The notes: a model not told the origin generated them from the sequence alone. A stretch of 64,000 nucleotides of DNA from Emiliania huxleyi CCMP1516 (GCF_000372725.1 NW_005201381.1:300338-364337); one strand, 5' to 3'; numbered from the stretch's first letter, positions 42,182-52,600 are shown. Numbers and translations: made by a program.

Positions 42182-43462
42182 TCATATGTTCAAGAAGTTC
42201 GAGAGGCGGCGCCGGCCCTTCTTCGTCAGCTCGTGGCCGCTGCCGAGCGCGTCGAAGACCTTGAGCAGCAGCAGACGCGCCGCGCCATCGGACCACGCCT
42301 TGTCGCGCCTCACGATGAGCAGTAGCTCGTCGATGGCGTCCGCCTGTTCCCCCGACACGAGCAGGCGCTGCGCGAGCTCGTACCGCGCGGCGTGGTCGTC
42401 TCGGTCCGCCTCGAGCGCCAGGCGGAGCTCGCTGACCGGGCGGCCGCCTTCGGGCGCGTCGACAGCGAGGGCCACCGCTGCGATCGCCTACCGTAGGCGC
42501 AGCTGGACACGCTCCGAGCGTGGTGGTGTGAGAGGGGGGGGGGGGGGGGGGATCACCCCGCCCGCCGGGATGGCGCGCCTTCCTCACGGGCGGCGCCTCA
42601 AGGTCTGCCGCGTGGTTCTTGGTCAGGTCGGCGACGAGGTCCTGCGCTGCAGAGAGCTGGTCGTCCTGCAGCGCGCACAGCGCGAGCCCGGCCTTGGCGG
42701 CGGCGGCGAGCTCCGGCAGCGCGCAAATCTCGGCGTACCTGGGCGAGCGACGGGGGCGGGGCGGTGTGCCAAAGACTGCCTGCCCGTCCGCAACGTGCAG
42801 TGCTGCGCACTTTGCTGCGGCGGCCGGGATGTCGCCGCCCTCCAGCAAAGCCGCAGCCTCCTCGAGCGCCTTTGGGCCGGACGCGTCCGGTCCGCCCGCG
42901 AGCGCGACGGCCTTGTCGACGAACTCCTTGACCTTGTCGTCCGGGAGGACGCCTGCCGTCACAGCACGGCGGCGTCACACCCCACTCCTGCTCTCGTCCC
43001 CGCTAGCGGCGGACCCTTGAATGAGTCGACAATCTTCCCGCCGTGCAGGAGCATCACGGTCGGAAGCGACGCCACCTGCAGCGCCTGCGCAATCTCCGGG
43101 AGATTGTCCACGTTCACCTTTGCGAGCCGAACCGTCCCGCCCGCCGCAGTCACCAGCGCCTCGAGCTTTGGCGTCAGCTGCTTGCAGGGACCGCACCAAT
43201 CGGCGTAGAAGTCGAGGATGACGGGTCCGCCGACGGGCGGCGGCGTCGCAGAGGCGCGCACGCACAGATCGTCAAAGTCTTGCGGGCTGCGCACCTCCAC
43301 GATGGGCAGCGTAGTCGAGGTGGCGGCGGCGGCGGCGGGCGGAGGCGGCGGCGGCGGCGGCGGCGAAGCGTGCGTCGAGAGGTGACGATGGGCCGCCCCG
43401 CTAAGCGCAAGATGGTGAAGACGACTCGCAGGTCTCAGCACGCGCAGGGCTGCGCCCGTCAT
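42182..43462 (-). CDS. Thioredoxin-TPR fusion (YbbN/CnoX-like), likely mitochondrial
   Basis: Exons 43462-43015, 42952-42597 and 42487-42182 join in frame to 369 residues; a 45-base in-frame segment in exon 2 (GCAGGC...CCCAG) may be a further intron, giving about 354. The start is the ATG at 43462. The Arg/His-rich N-terminus (ALRVLRPASRLHHLALS) looks like a mitochondrial presequence. The thioredoxin fold has VILDFYADWCGPCKQLTPKL with both active-site Cys, KVNVDNLPEIAQALQV and the cis-Pro in VASLPTVMLL. The C-terminal half is helical TPR-like repeats (AARYELAQRLLVSGEQADAI, ELLLIVRRDKAWSDGAAR) as in bacterial YbbN/CnoX, a holdase that works with GroEL. By analogy it may protect proteins and pass them to Hsp60. 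It is divergently arranged with the 44119 gene. Confidence 0.88.
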
Positions 43463-43673
43463 GCTCGCCCTCGCGGAGATGGGTGGGCGGAGAGTGTCAA
43501 TGTGAAAATGTCGGCTTGTTTTTCTTTTCAGTGAAAGTAGCTCTCGTGGTGAACTGCTGACAGGGTTTGCGACGAGGAGCGATTTTTGTAGGTGGGTTTC
43601 CGATTTTTTGAAATAGGATCCGAAATAAACGGAAAAAATTAAGGGCGTAGACAAAAAATATCGGCGTTCGCAG

Positions 43674-44079
43674 GTGGCGTTTATTTTTGCTTGGCCGGGT
43701 ATCATGATGAAATTCTGCAAAAACCTGACCGGCCCCTGCCCTGCCCCTACCTACCTACCTACCTACCTACCTACCTTACTTATGAGAAACTAAAAAAGAA
43801 ATCACGGGATGGGTGAAGGTGGGGTACTATACCAACTAGAGTGATGGTTGGTGGTACTCTCCTGCATCCACAGTCCTTCTTGTGACATGGGAGGCCACTC
43901 TCAAGCCCTACAAGCATCAGATCACCCATTTGGGGAGGATTGACATCGTGATTTCCGCGGAAAATTTCTTTTTCTGCTGTGAAAATTCCAGCTTGAAGAG
44001 AGGGAAAAACCCGACGGGAGGGCCCAGACCTACCCTTCCTACCCCGTCATGATACCCGGCCAAGCAAAATAAACGCCAC
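43674..44079. mobile_element. MITE-like element, 406 bp, in a divergent promoter region
   Basis: Inverted arms of ~34 bp: GTGGCGTTTATTTTTGCTTG at 43674 and its complement ending at 44079, with one T fewer. It lies between two divergent genes and ends 40 bases before the ATG at 44119, so it probably contributes to both 5' regions. No ORF. Target duplication not clear. Confidence 0.75.
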
Positions 44080-44118
44080 GTGTTCGCGCCTGGTTCGCGC
44101 CCTCCCCGGTTAGCCACC

Positions 44119-47094
44119 ATGATGCGCTCGAAGGCTCCCTCTGTCCTCGGCAAGCGGCCGCCACGCCGCGAGACGTTCGAGGGCAGCCGCACGCTTCCTC
44201 CCTCGCGGGCGCTAACCGACGGCGCCATTGCCGCGCTGAGCAAAGAGGGAAGGCCGGCGGACGGCACGCTCGATCCGCCGGCACTGCTGCAGGTGGTTTT
44301 CCTGACTCGACAGGAGACTACAACACCAGGCGCCGCGCGGTACCGCCTTCTCCTCTCCGACGGCCGACACACGAGGCCCGTAATGCTCGCAACAAATAAC
44401 CACCACCTAGTCGAGGGCGGCGCTCTTGCACCGAATGCTCTCGTCCGGCTGCGGGTGTGCAAGAGCGTGAGTGTCGCGGGCAAGTCGCTGCTCATAGCGA
44501 GCGACGTGGAGCCAGCGGGGGAAAACGACGGCGTCCTCGGCACGCCAAGCCCGTGGGAAGAGCGTCCGCGGGAGGAGACGCCGCCACCAGGCAAGGGCGT
44601 GGCCACGGGCGGAGGCGGGTCGGTGTCAAGCCTCTTCACGACTGCGGGCGGCGGTGCCGTGCACCTGTCGGAGCGCGGCCGTCGCCGCGCGCAGCAGGCG
44701 CTGAGGGAGACCGCCACCGACCCGCTGACACCTCCCCCTCTGCCGCCGTGCGTCGGGCCAGCTGCGGCGGCGAGGGAGGCGGCGGCGGCGGCGAGGGAGG
44801 CGGCGGCGAGGGAGGCGGCGGCGAGGGAGGCGGCGGCGGCAGAGGGGGTGGCGGCAGAGGAGGCGGCGGCGGAGGAGGCGGCAGCAGAGGAGGCGGCGGC
44901 TGCAGGGACGGCGGCAGCGGCGGAGGCGGAGGCCGCGGATGCGGCGGCGAGGGAGGCAGCGGCGAGGGAGGAGGCGGCGAGGGAGGCGGCGGCAGCGGCG
45001 GCGGCAGGGGAGGCGGAAGCGAGGGAGGGTGCGGAGGCAGGGGCGGGTGGCCGCAGCAGGCGGCGGCGCAAGCCCGCATCCCCTGCACTCAAGGCTCTGG
45101 TCGGGATGGGGTTCGACGCCGAGGCTAGAGATCAGCCGAGATCAGCCGAGATCAGCCGAGATCAGCCGAGAATCCGGAATGTGTTCGAGGCAGAGGCTGC
45201 CGGCGCGACGCTGCACAAGACACGCCCACGACACGGCCAACAGGCAACACGTTCAAGACACGTCCGAGACACGTCCGAGACGCGTCCGTAGGCCGCCCGC
45301 GCAGCCCTCGCCTCGAGCGGCGGAGACGCGCCTCGTGCGACGGAGCTGCTGCTCTCTGCGCCAGCGGCGGAGGCAACTGCCGCCACGAACCCCGGCGGTG
45401 GCGCCGCGGCGGCAGCCGAAGGCGGACGCGAGTCTGGCGGCAGAGGTAGGAAGGCCGGCGGCAAGGCTGGCGGCAAGGCTGGCGGCAAGGCGGCGGTGGA
45501 AGGGGTGGGGATAGGGATCGAGGCGGGGACGGGGGCGGGGGCGGGGGCGGAGGCAGGGGCGGAGGCGGGGGCGGAGGCGGAGGCGGGGGCGGAGGCGGGG
45601 GTGGGGGCGGGGGCGGAGGCGGAGGCGGAGGCGGAGGCAGGGGCGGAGGCGGGGGCGGAGGCGGAGGCGGGGGCGGAGGCGGCGGCGGACACTAGCGCTG
45701 CAGTGCTTCAGACGTCGGGAGGTGACACTGCCGAGCCCGCCGCCAAGCCAACCGCCTCAAGGCCCAAGCCCGCTGCCGCCAAGCCCACCGCCGCCGAGGC
45801 GGAGGCGGCGCGGCCGCCGGCCAAGCGAGCGCGCGGCGCGACCTGGAAGGGCGCCCGGGGTAAGGCGGGGGAGGCGGAGCGGGAGGCGGCGGTCCAGGCG
45901 GGGGAGCGGGGGGGTGGCGGGAGGGCGGCAGCCTCCGCCCGAAAGGCGGCCCCTCCCCGCCCGCCCGCCCGCCCGAGCAGGGTCCGCACCGTCGTCGCGC
46001 TCGGCGCGCGCATCTCGCACCGCACGGGCGTCCGTCCGACTCTTCCGCCCCGACCCGCAACACTTCCTCCACCTCTCCACCCCTCCAGGCGCCGACCTCG
46101 CTCCGGCAGAGGCGGAGGCGGTGGCGGCCGCCGCCGCCGCCCTCGGTGCGCGCGTGCACACAAAGGGCGAGAGCCTCCCTCAAGGCTGCTCCCACGTCGT
46201 CATCCGAGAGGGCGCGACGCGGCTGCCGCTGCGCGCCTACTTCGCCGCCGCCGCGGGGTGCTGGACCGTCACCGCCGCTTGGGCGTGTCCCCTCCCTTGA
46301 AGCGATGGCGCGGCGGGCCAGACGAGCCGTCTCGGAGCCTTCCCCGGAGGCCCGCGTAGGTGTTTCGTTCCCTCGAGGCGGGGGAGTGGGCTTGCCCGGA
46401 CGAGTACGAGGCGCGGGCCGGAGGCGTCCGCGAGGCGCGGCTGGCGCGCGCACTGACTGGGGCGGGCCCGCTGGCGGGTCAGACGGTCTGCTTCTGGCGC
46501 TGGTCGTTGCTGCCCGCCCTCTAGCTGTGAACAGCGTCTCTTCACACCTCGAGCTGTGAACAGGCGCGGGTCGCCGCTGCCCGCCGCGACGCTCGCAGCG
46601 CTCGTGCGGTGCGCGGGCGGCGAGGTGCTTGCCCGCCCTCCCCCCCTCCCGCCTCCTCGCCTCTGCTCGCGCCCCATCCCTTTCTCGCCTCGCCGCCGCG
46701 CGTCGCCTCTCTCGCCCCGAGCCCCCCTCCCTCCGCGTCCAGGTGAGCGCCTCGCCGCGCGCATGCACCCTCATCGTCACCGACGAAGCCGACAAGGTCC
46801 CCGTCAGCGTCGCCAGGGCGGCGGCCGGCGCGCCAAAGGCCGCCGCACCGAGGCAGCCGCGCGCCTGTGAGGAGGGGCGCCTCCCCACGCGCGCTGTCTG
46901 CCGAGCAGGTACTCACCCTCAAGGCGCTCCTCGACGCCATCTGCGCGCCCCCGGGGGTGGAGATCCCGCCCACGTCGGCCGAGGGCCAAGCCGAGGTGGG
47001 CGAGGGCTCAGCCGCGGAGGTTGGCGGCGACATGGCGCGGTCGGAGGGCGAGGAGGGCGAGAGCGAGGACGGCGACATCTCGGACGAGTATTGA
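44119..47094 (+). CDS. OB(RPA70N-like)-UBA-tandem BRCT protein
   Basis: Seven exons, 44119-45123, 45292-45859, 46089-46282, 46360-46496, 46564-46624, 46743-46862 and 46909-47094, sum to 756 codons with no frame error. Residues ~30-150 match the N-terminal OB domain of RPA1 (ALLQVVFLTR, ARYRLLLSDGRHTRPVMLAT, LVRLRVCKSV). A long Ala/Glu tract follows, then a UBA domain made by joining exons 1 and 2 (LKALVGMGFDAE + AARAALASSGGDAPRATEL), a Gly-Ala tract with PAKRARG, and two BRCT-like repeats (LGARVHTKGESLPQGCSHVV ... WVFRSLEAGEWACPDEYE; GPLAGQTVCFW ... LVRCAGGE ... ALLDAICAPPGV). The acidic tail ends GDISDEY. RPA70N binds acidic checkpoint peptides, UBA binds ubiquitin and BRCT pairs bind phosphopeptides, so a DNA-damage scaffold is inferred. 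I know no described protein with this order. Four of six introns start with GC. Confidence 0.83.
45480..45690 (+). repeat. GGCGGAGGCGGGGGC coding minisatellite
   Basis: Hexamer and 18-mer units encode alternating Gly-Ala-Glu-Ala within exon 2 of the OB-UBA-BRCT gene, forming a flexible spacer between UBA and BRCT. Confidence 0.85.
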
Positions 47095-47597
47095 GAGTTC
47101 TGGGAGGCGCCTCACCGAGACCCGGATGCGTCCATCGCTTAGTTCCCAACATCAGCCCCGGGGGGAGCGCGACGGCCCTTCGAATGGTTCGCTCAGCCCA
47201 TCCGCACCTCTCCACCTACACTCCAATCTCTCCTCACCCTTGTCGTGCTAATTTAAAGGGAACTACAGAGGACCATGGTCGACCAAAAGCAAAGCTCAGC
47301 ACCAGGTAACACACCCAGCGGGTGGTCGTCGGCCGGCAGCTGCCGCAAGCCGGAGGGCGGATGGGGATGCTTCACAGTCTCCGGCTAAAAAAAGAAAGAA
47401 TTTTGCCCCTACACAAAATGTCACAAATCTCTGTGTGGTGGCGGCCTTGCGTTCTTTCTTTCTTTTACAGATCACCCAGCCCCCTCGCACGACACTGCTC
47501 TCTGGGCTGCTCTCTGGGCACGGTCGAGCACGGGACTGGCGCGCACTGGCACTAACACAGGTACACCAAAGAACTACATAGGCAGCACCTGGCAACG
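47095..47597. other. Intergenic region
   Basis: No gene. Contains the 29-base piece shared in reverse with about 21466-21495 and the 5' side of the Mpv17-like gene. Confidence 0.4.
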
Positions 47598-48985
47598 ATG
47601 ATTAGCACCAGCCGTGCTCCCTCGCTCGACCCGTTCGCATCGGTGCGCACCTCGCGCTTCGAAAGCAAGGAGACCGACCGGCTCACGCGTGCCCGAGCGC
47701 GGCTGTCGTACGTCGAGAGTGGTTTCGGCTATGGATGGTGCGTGCGATCTGTGGCGACTGTGAGTACCTCATGCGTGGAGGACTAGGCCTATTCCGGCGT
47801 AGGTGTGCGGCGAAGCGGCCGCTCACCAACGCGCTGGTGCTGGCGGCGTGTTTTGCTCTCTCACTCGACATCCTCGAGCAGTTCTCCCTGCAGGGTCGGT
47901 CGCTCGCGGAAGTGGATTGGCGGCGAGCACTCGGATTCGGCCTCTTCGGGCTACTCTACCTCGGCCTCTTCCAGTATGCTTACCTAATCTTCGGCTTCAA
48001 GGCGCTTCCGCCGTGCTGCCTCCGCCATGCTAGCAAGAGCTGCTGCCGGGCTAGAGGACCCACCACCTCACCGCTGCGAGCTCCGGAGCAGGCCCTCTTC
48101 CCTCGCGCCGAGGCCTTTGGGGCGGCGTCGCTTCGAGACAAGGTCTCCGATCCGCGAGGCATGCTCGACGTGCTGCTGCAGACGGGCATCGACGTTCTCG
48201 TGCTGCTGCTCTGCTTCCTCCCCGCCTACTACACCGCGCGCACCCTCTCGCCCATCACGGGCCTCCGCCTCTACGAGGCGACGCCGCCCCAGAGCCCTTC
48301 CCCAGACCCTTCCCACAGACCCTTCCTAGAGCCCTCCTGAGCCCTCCTGAGCCCTCCTGAGCCCTCCTGAGCCCTCCTGAGCCCTCCTGAGCCCTCCTGA
48401 ACCCTCGTCGTCACCCGCTCTGGCGGCTGGCACTCGCCCGGCCCTCGACACCCACTCCGCAGCAGAGCCGTCACGGGGCCGACTGCGTGGCAGGCGAACT
48501 GGGAGCACGACGCCCGCGCCGTCGTCTCCCTCTGGGCGCCGATCGACGTCCTCTCCTTCAGCGCGCCACTCCACTGGCGCCTGCCGCTGCGGCGCGGCTT
48601 CCGATAGTAGCAGCAGCAGCTGTACTGCGGCGCGGCCCTGCGGTCGTAGTAGCAGCAGCTCTAAGCAACTCTTCAGCAGCCCGAGCAGCAGCTGTGAGCA
48701 GCTCTTCAACTCCGCCTGCGCCACCGTCAGGTACGTCCTCTCGCTCCTCTACGCGCTCGGCCTCTCCCTCGCAGACCACGGCGGCGCCTCGCCCGGCCTG
48801 CACACAGCCCTCGGGGCGGGCGAGTGGGTGGAGGCGCGACGCGGCGGCGGGCTGGCGAGGGAGGCGCCGCGAGCCTCCCATCTCCAACCAGGCGCCCTCT
48901 GCCCCTCAAGGCGACCGAGGAGCACTCGGCGGGAATGCGTTACAACTCGTACAACGACGTGGACGATCCCAACAGCGGCCGGTGA
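47598..48985 (+). CDS. Mpv17/PMP22 family membrane protein
   Basis: Exon 1 is 47598-47737, exon 2 from 47803 to about 48290, exon 3 from about 48470 to 48591, exon 4 from 48731, last exon 48892-48985. Exon 1/2 junctions are clear; the exon 2 end and exon 4 end are approximate. Landmarks: RPLTNALVLAACFALSLDIL, DWRRALGFGLFGLLYLGLFQ, LLQTGIDVLVLLLCFLPAYY, TAWQANWEHDARAVVSLWAP followed by PLHWRLPLR and YVLSLLYAL. These follow the usual order of the four-helix Mpv17 family, including the W-x-W/P-x-D-type motif before the last helix. Members sit in the inner mitochondrial or peroxisomal membrane and form small pores. A Cys/Pro-rich insert lies between helices 2 and 3. The C-terminal tail is acidic and Asn/Ser-rich (YNSYNDVDDPNSGR). 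Confidence 0.75.
48300..48405 (+). repeat. GAGCCCTCCT minisatellite in intron
   Basis: About eight near-perfect ten-base units within the intron between exons 2 and 3 of the Mpv17-like gene, preceded by CCCAGACCCTTCC units. Confidence 0.9.
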
Positions 48986-49327
48986 GGGCGCCCACGATGG
49001 GGTGAGATGCCTTCTGCGACGGGACGTGGCGCGAACCGGAGGCTTTGAGGACACGGGCATGGTTTTTCAGGGGGAGTTTTATCCGGCAATTGTGTTGGAT
49101 CATCATCATTTTTTCGGTACGCGGATAAAAATCGCATATGCGAGAGGATATGATGATTCATGATGAATGCGGAGATTGCCGTGAAGCGGCGTGACAGGTG
49201 ACACGCGGGGAGCGAGCCGTGTGCGCCCCTGAGGCTGAGCCCTCGGTGCCCGCTGTGGTGTGATAACCTGATATGGCGAGAGAAAATCTGAAAAAAGCGG
49301 GATCGGCTGTCGCGGAGAATGCTGAGA
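48986..49327. other. Intergenic region between convergent genes
   Basis: No supported gene or RNA. AT-richer around 49080-49170. Confidence 0.4.
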
Positions 49328-49726
49328 TCACGGCGCTTCGACGGCGTCGAAGCGCGAGAAGACAAAGCGCGTGTCGTGCGCCGAGGCCACCTGGTACATC
49401 TCGCTCGTCCCCTCGATAGCGCCCTCGGCCTGGGCGCTGGTGACAAAGTGGCCCGACGCCGGGTAGACGTCTTGCTTCCCGTAGCGCGGAGAGAGGGATG
49501 AGAAAGACTGGCCGACAAGGCCATGTGGGCGTGCCTGAGCGGCATCGCCCGAAGCCAAAAAGCTCACGTCGAGCCTGTGATTTGGGCCCTACATGGCGCA
49601 AAGTGTCGGGTGAGAGGGCCGCGACCGGGGACCTTTAGCGCGGAGCCGCGCCGAGATGTGGCCGTGCACGCGGTTGCCTCGCACGGTGATGGTCCAGTTG
49701 CGGGTGCTGAAGGCCGCGCTCGCCAT
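49328..49726 (-). CDS. Small conserved-looking protein or gene fragment
   Basis: Exons 49726-49647 and 49574-49328 (GC-AG intron) join in frame to 108 residues: ASAAFSTRNWTITVRGNRV, then ARLDVSFLASGDAAQARPHG, LVGQSFSSLSPRYGKQDVYP and a C-terminus with AQAEGAIEGTSEMY and FVFSRFDAVEAP. The sequence looks like a folded beta-rich domain and resembles the C-terminal ends of larger uncharacterised algal surface proteins, from memory only. It may be a fragment of a once longer gene; no further 5' exons were found before 50072. It is head-to-head with the ankyrin/U-box gene. Confidence 0.55.
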
Positions 49727-50071
49727 GTCCTGACTCTGACAAACAAACAGGGCCATCATTTTGCCAGGGCTCCAGGCCCCAAATGACGTGTGAGTGTTAG
49801 ATTTGTTTGGTATTGCTAAAAATCTCTCTCTGACTCTGTGCAACAATACACTCACACACACGCCCGCGCGGCTCACGCACTGCGCGACCCCCCGCGCCCT
49901 GAGAAAACAGCAGCCGTACAACACAAGTGAGCCCCCAGCCAGCAGCCCCGCACGACGCAGATTGCGCCCTCGCACGCCTGCACCTTCTCAGAGGTTCGCG
50001 CCAAAACTTTTCTTTCACAAAAAGAAAACCATGGTACCAAGGACGATCAAAAAAAAATCACAGCGCGTCCG
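49727..50071. promoter_or_regulatory. Divergent intergenic region; upstream ATG before ankyrin gene
   Basis: 345 bases separate two divergent genes. AAACCATGG at 50027-50035 is a better start context than the ankyrin ATG at 50072 but opens a different frame running past it to about 50264. If transcribed, it would act as an overlapping upstream ORF reducing translation of the main frame. Confidence 0.4.
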
Positions 50072-52600
50072 ATGGTGGCGGCGGCGGCGAGGGCGGCGGC
50101 GGCGGCGGCGGCGGCGGCGGAGAGGGACGCGAAGGCGACGGCAGAGGCGGAGAGGGCGGAGGAGGCGGCGAGGGCGGCGGAGGCAAGGGCGGAGGCGGCG
50201 ATTGCGGAGGCCGCGGAGGTGGGGTCGGCGGACGTGGCGGCGGGTGCATCTGGGCGCCAGCTGATACTTGACGAGGTCGGCACGGGTATCGTGGAAGCGG
50301 CTGAATGTGGCGACGAGGAGAGAGTGCGGGCGCTCCTCGAGAGAGGCGTGGAAACTGACGAGACGTACACCACCTCGGATGGCAAGACTACTGGCGTCAC
50401 GCTGCTGATGCTCGCCGCCGCGCTCGGACACGAGGCGATCGTCGAGATGTTGCTGGAGCACGGCGCGACGGTCGACATGCAGGACAGCAAGGGCATTACT
50501 GCGCTCATGTACGCCGCCATCAAGGGGTGCGTGCCCATCGTGAAGCAGCTGCTGCAGCAGGGCGCTGATATCGACTTGCCAGACTCGCTGTTCGGCCGCA
50601 CCGCGCTGATGTTCGCAGCACTCTTCAACCGCCCCAAGGTCGTGCGCTACCTGCTGAAGAGGGGCGCGGACCCAGAGAAGCGCAACATCGATGGCGAGAC
50701 TGCGCTCGAGCTCGCCACGGAGAAGGGCAGCAAAGAGAGCGCCCGGGTGCTTGACAACCTCCTCAGCCGAGGGGGGGGAGGCACGGGGCAGGGGTCAACC
50801 ACGGGGGAGGGGGACGTTGTCGCAGAGGCTGCTACGCTGGGCGATGAGGCGGCGGTGCGGGAATCGCTCGATGGGGGCGGGCAGAAGATCAACGCGACCT
50901 TCAACGACGGCACCGCGACCGGCCTCACGCTGCTGATGATTGCGTCGCAGTGGGGGCACGCGGACATGGTCGACATTCTCATTCAACGAGGCGCTACGGT
51001 CGATCTCAAGGACAGCGAGGGCCGCACCGCGCTGATGGCGGCCGCGACGAAAGGGCACGGGCGAATCGTGGAGACGCTGCTCGACCACTCCGCCGAGGTC
51101 AACCTGGAGAACACCACCGGAGGCACCGCGCTGATGTACGCCGCCACCAAGGGGCACGAGCACATTGTGCACACGTTGCTCGGGCGCGGCGCCGCGGTGG
51201 ACCACCGCGCCAGCGACGGCGCAACTGCGCTGATGAATGCGGCCTACTATAACCACCCCGGCACCGTGTGCTGCCTGCTGCAAGCGGGCGCCAAGTTGGA
51301 CTGGCGCGACGAATACGACCGCACCGCGCTGTCCATGGCCAACCGCCGAGGCCATACCGCATGCGTCGAGATCTTCAAGGAGCACCTCAAAGGGCTGACG
51401 GGGGACGAGAGCGCGCGCAACCTGGCGGACGAGGCCGAGGCGGAGGAGCGCCGGGCAGAGGCTGAGAAGAAGGCCGCGGCAGACTCGGCGGAGGAGCGCC
51501 AGAAGGCGGCCGCGCGACGGGCAGAGGCAGAGGAGAGGGACATCGTGACCAAGCAGATCCCACTCGATGTCGTCTCCGCCGTCAGGCGAGGCAAGGAGGC
51601 GGACGAGGAGAGGACGCTGGCATGGATCGAGAGCGGCGGGCAGATCAACGAGGGCTTCGTGGACGGCGAAGCGGCCGGCGTCACGCTGCTGATGGTGGCC
51701 ACCATCTACGGGCACGAGCGGTTGGTCGACACGCTGCTGGAGCGTGGTGCTAGCGTCGACCAGCAGAACGAAAACGGCTTCACCGCTCTGATGTACGCGG
51801 CGCACACCGGTCACGAGGGGCTGGCTGACAAGCTGCTCAAGGCGGGAGCAGAGGTAGACCGACGGCCCAACGATGGCGGCACCGCGCTGTTTCTCGCCGT
51901 CATGTTCGACCACCCTGCCGTCGTGCGGCTGCTGCTGGCGGCCGGTGCGGACCCAGAGGCTCGCAATTCGAGGGGCAAGACAGCGCTGCAGATGGCCAAG
52001 AGTTTGCCAAAAGACAAGTGCGGTGCCGCGGCTGTGGTCAAGGAGCACTTGGCCGCCTTGAACGCTTCGAGGGAGGCGGATGCCGCGCGGTGCGGTGAGG
52101 CGCTGCTGGCCGAGATTGAGGCGGAGGCGGAGGCGGAACGCGCCAAGGAGAGCAAGGGGAGCAGGAAGGCCAAGAAGAAGAAGAAGAGGGGCAAGGGTGG
52201 CGGAAGCGGCGCGGCTGGACCGTCCAGCACCGCTCCGTCGGGGGCGGACGGGGCGGGGGTGGGGGTGGAGGCGGAGGTGGGGGCGGCGGCGGGGGCGGGG
52301 GCAGATTCGGCCGAGGAGGACGGGAGCGGACAGGTCCGAGAGGCGGGGGAGGCGCAAGAGGCGTCACCGCTGCCCGAGCCGCCTGAGATCTTCGTGTGTC
52401 CCATCACCCAGGAGCTGATGCAGGACCCCGTCATGGCGACCGACGGGCACACGTACGAGCGGCACGCCGTCGAGCGCTGGTTCGCGACAAGACTCACGAG
52501 CCCAAAGACAGGCGCGGCGCTTGACCTGGCCTTGCTTCTGCCCAACCATGCCATGCGGCACCAGATTATTGAGTGGCGCGAGGCGCATGGATGGAAGTAA
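50072..52600 (+). CDS. Ankyrin-repeat U-box E3 ubiquitin ligase
   Basis: Intronless, 842 residues from the ATG at 50072. An Ala/Glu coiled N-terminus (~60 residues) is followed by about 13 ankyrin repeats in three cassettes. Each cassette opens with a GVTLLM-type repeat (GVTLLMLAAALGHEAIV, GLTLLMIASQWGHADMV, GVTLLMVATIYGHERLV) and then GxTALM repeats. Linkers are Gly-rich (after cassette 1) and a Glu/Ala/Arg coiled coil (after cassette 2). A Lys-rich/Gly-Ala spacer leads to a C-terminal U-box: VCPITQELMQDPVMATDGHT, then YERHAVERWF and NHAMRHQIIEW. The U-box recruits an E2 and the ankyrin array picks the substrate; the target is unknown. The cassettes suggest internal duplication. The product is probably cytosolic or nuclear. 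Confidence 0.92.
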   Translation: MVAAAARAAAAAAAAAERDAKATAEAERAEEAARAAEARAEAAIAEAAEVGSADVAAGASGRQLILDEVGTGIVEAAECGDEERVRALLERGVETDETYTTSDGKTTGVTLLMLAAALGHEAIVEMLLEHGATVDMQDSKGITALMYAAIKGCVPIVKQLLQQGADIDLPDSLFGRTALMFAALFNRPKVVRYLLKRGADPEKRNIDGETALELATEKGSKESARVLDNLLSRGGGGTGQGSTTGEGDVVAEAATLGDEAAVRESLDGGGQKINATFNDGTATGLTLLMIASQWGHADMVDILIQRGATVDLKDSEGRTALMAAATKGHGRIVETLLDHSAEVNLENTTGGTALMYAATKGHEHIVHTLLGRGAAVDHRASDGATALMNAAYYNHPGTVCCLLQAGAKLDWRDEYDRTALSMANRRGHTACVEIFKEHLKGLTGDESARNLADEAEAEERRAEAEKKAAADSAEERQKAAARRAEAEERDIVTKQIPLDVVSAVRRGKEADEERTLAWIESGGQINEGFVDGEAAGVTLLMVATIYGHERLVDTLLERGASVDQQNENGFTALMYAAHTGHEGLADKLLKAGAEVDRRPNDGGTALFLAVMFDHPAVVRLLLAAGADPEARNSRGKTALQMAKSLPKDKCGAAAVVKEHLAALNASREADAARCGEALLAEIEAEAEAERAKESKGSRKAKKKKKRGKGGGSGAAGPSSTAPSGADGAGVGVEAEVGAAAGAGADSAEEDGSGQVREAGEAQEASPLPEPPEIFVCPITQELMQDPVMATDGHTYERHAVERWFATRLTSPKTGAALDLALLLPNHAMRHQIIEWREAHGWK

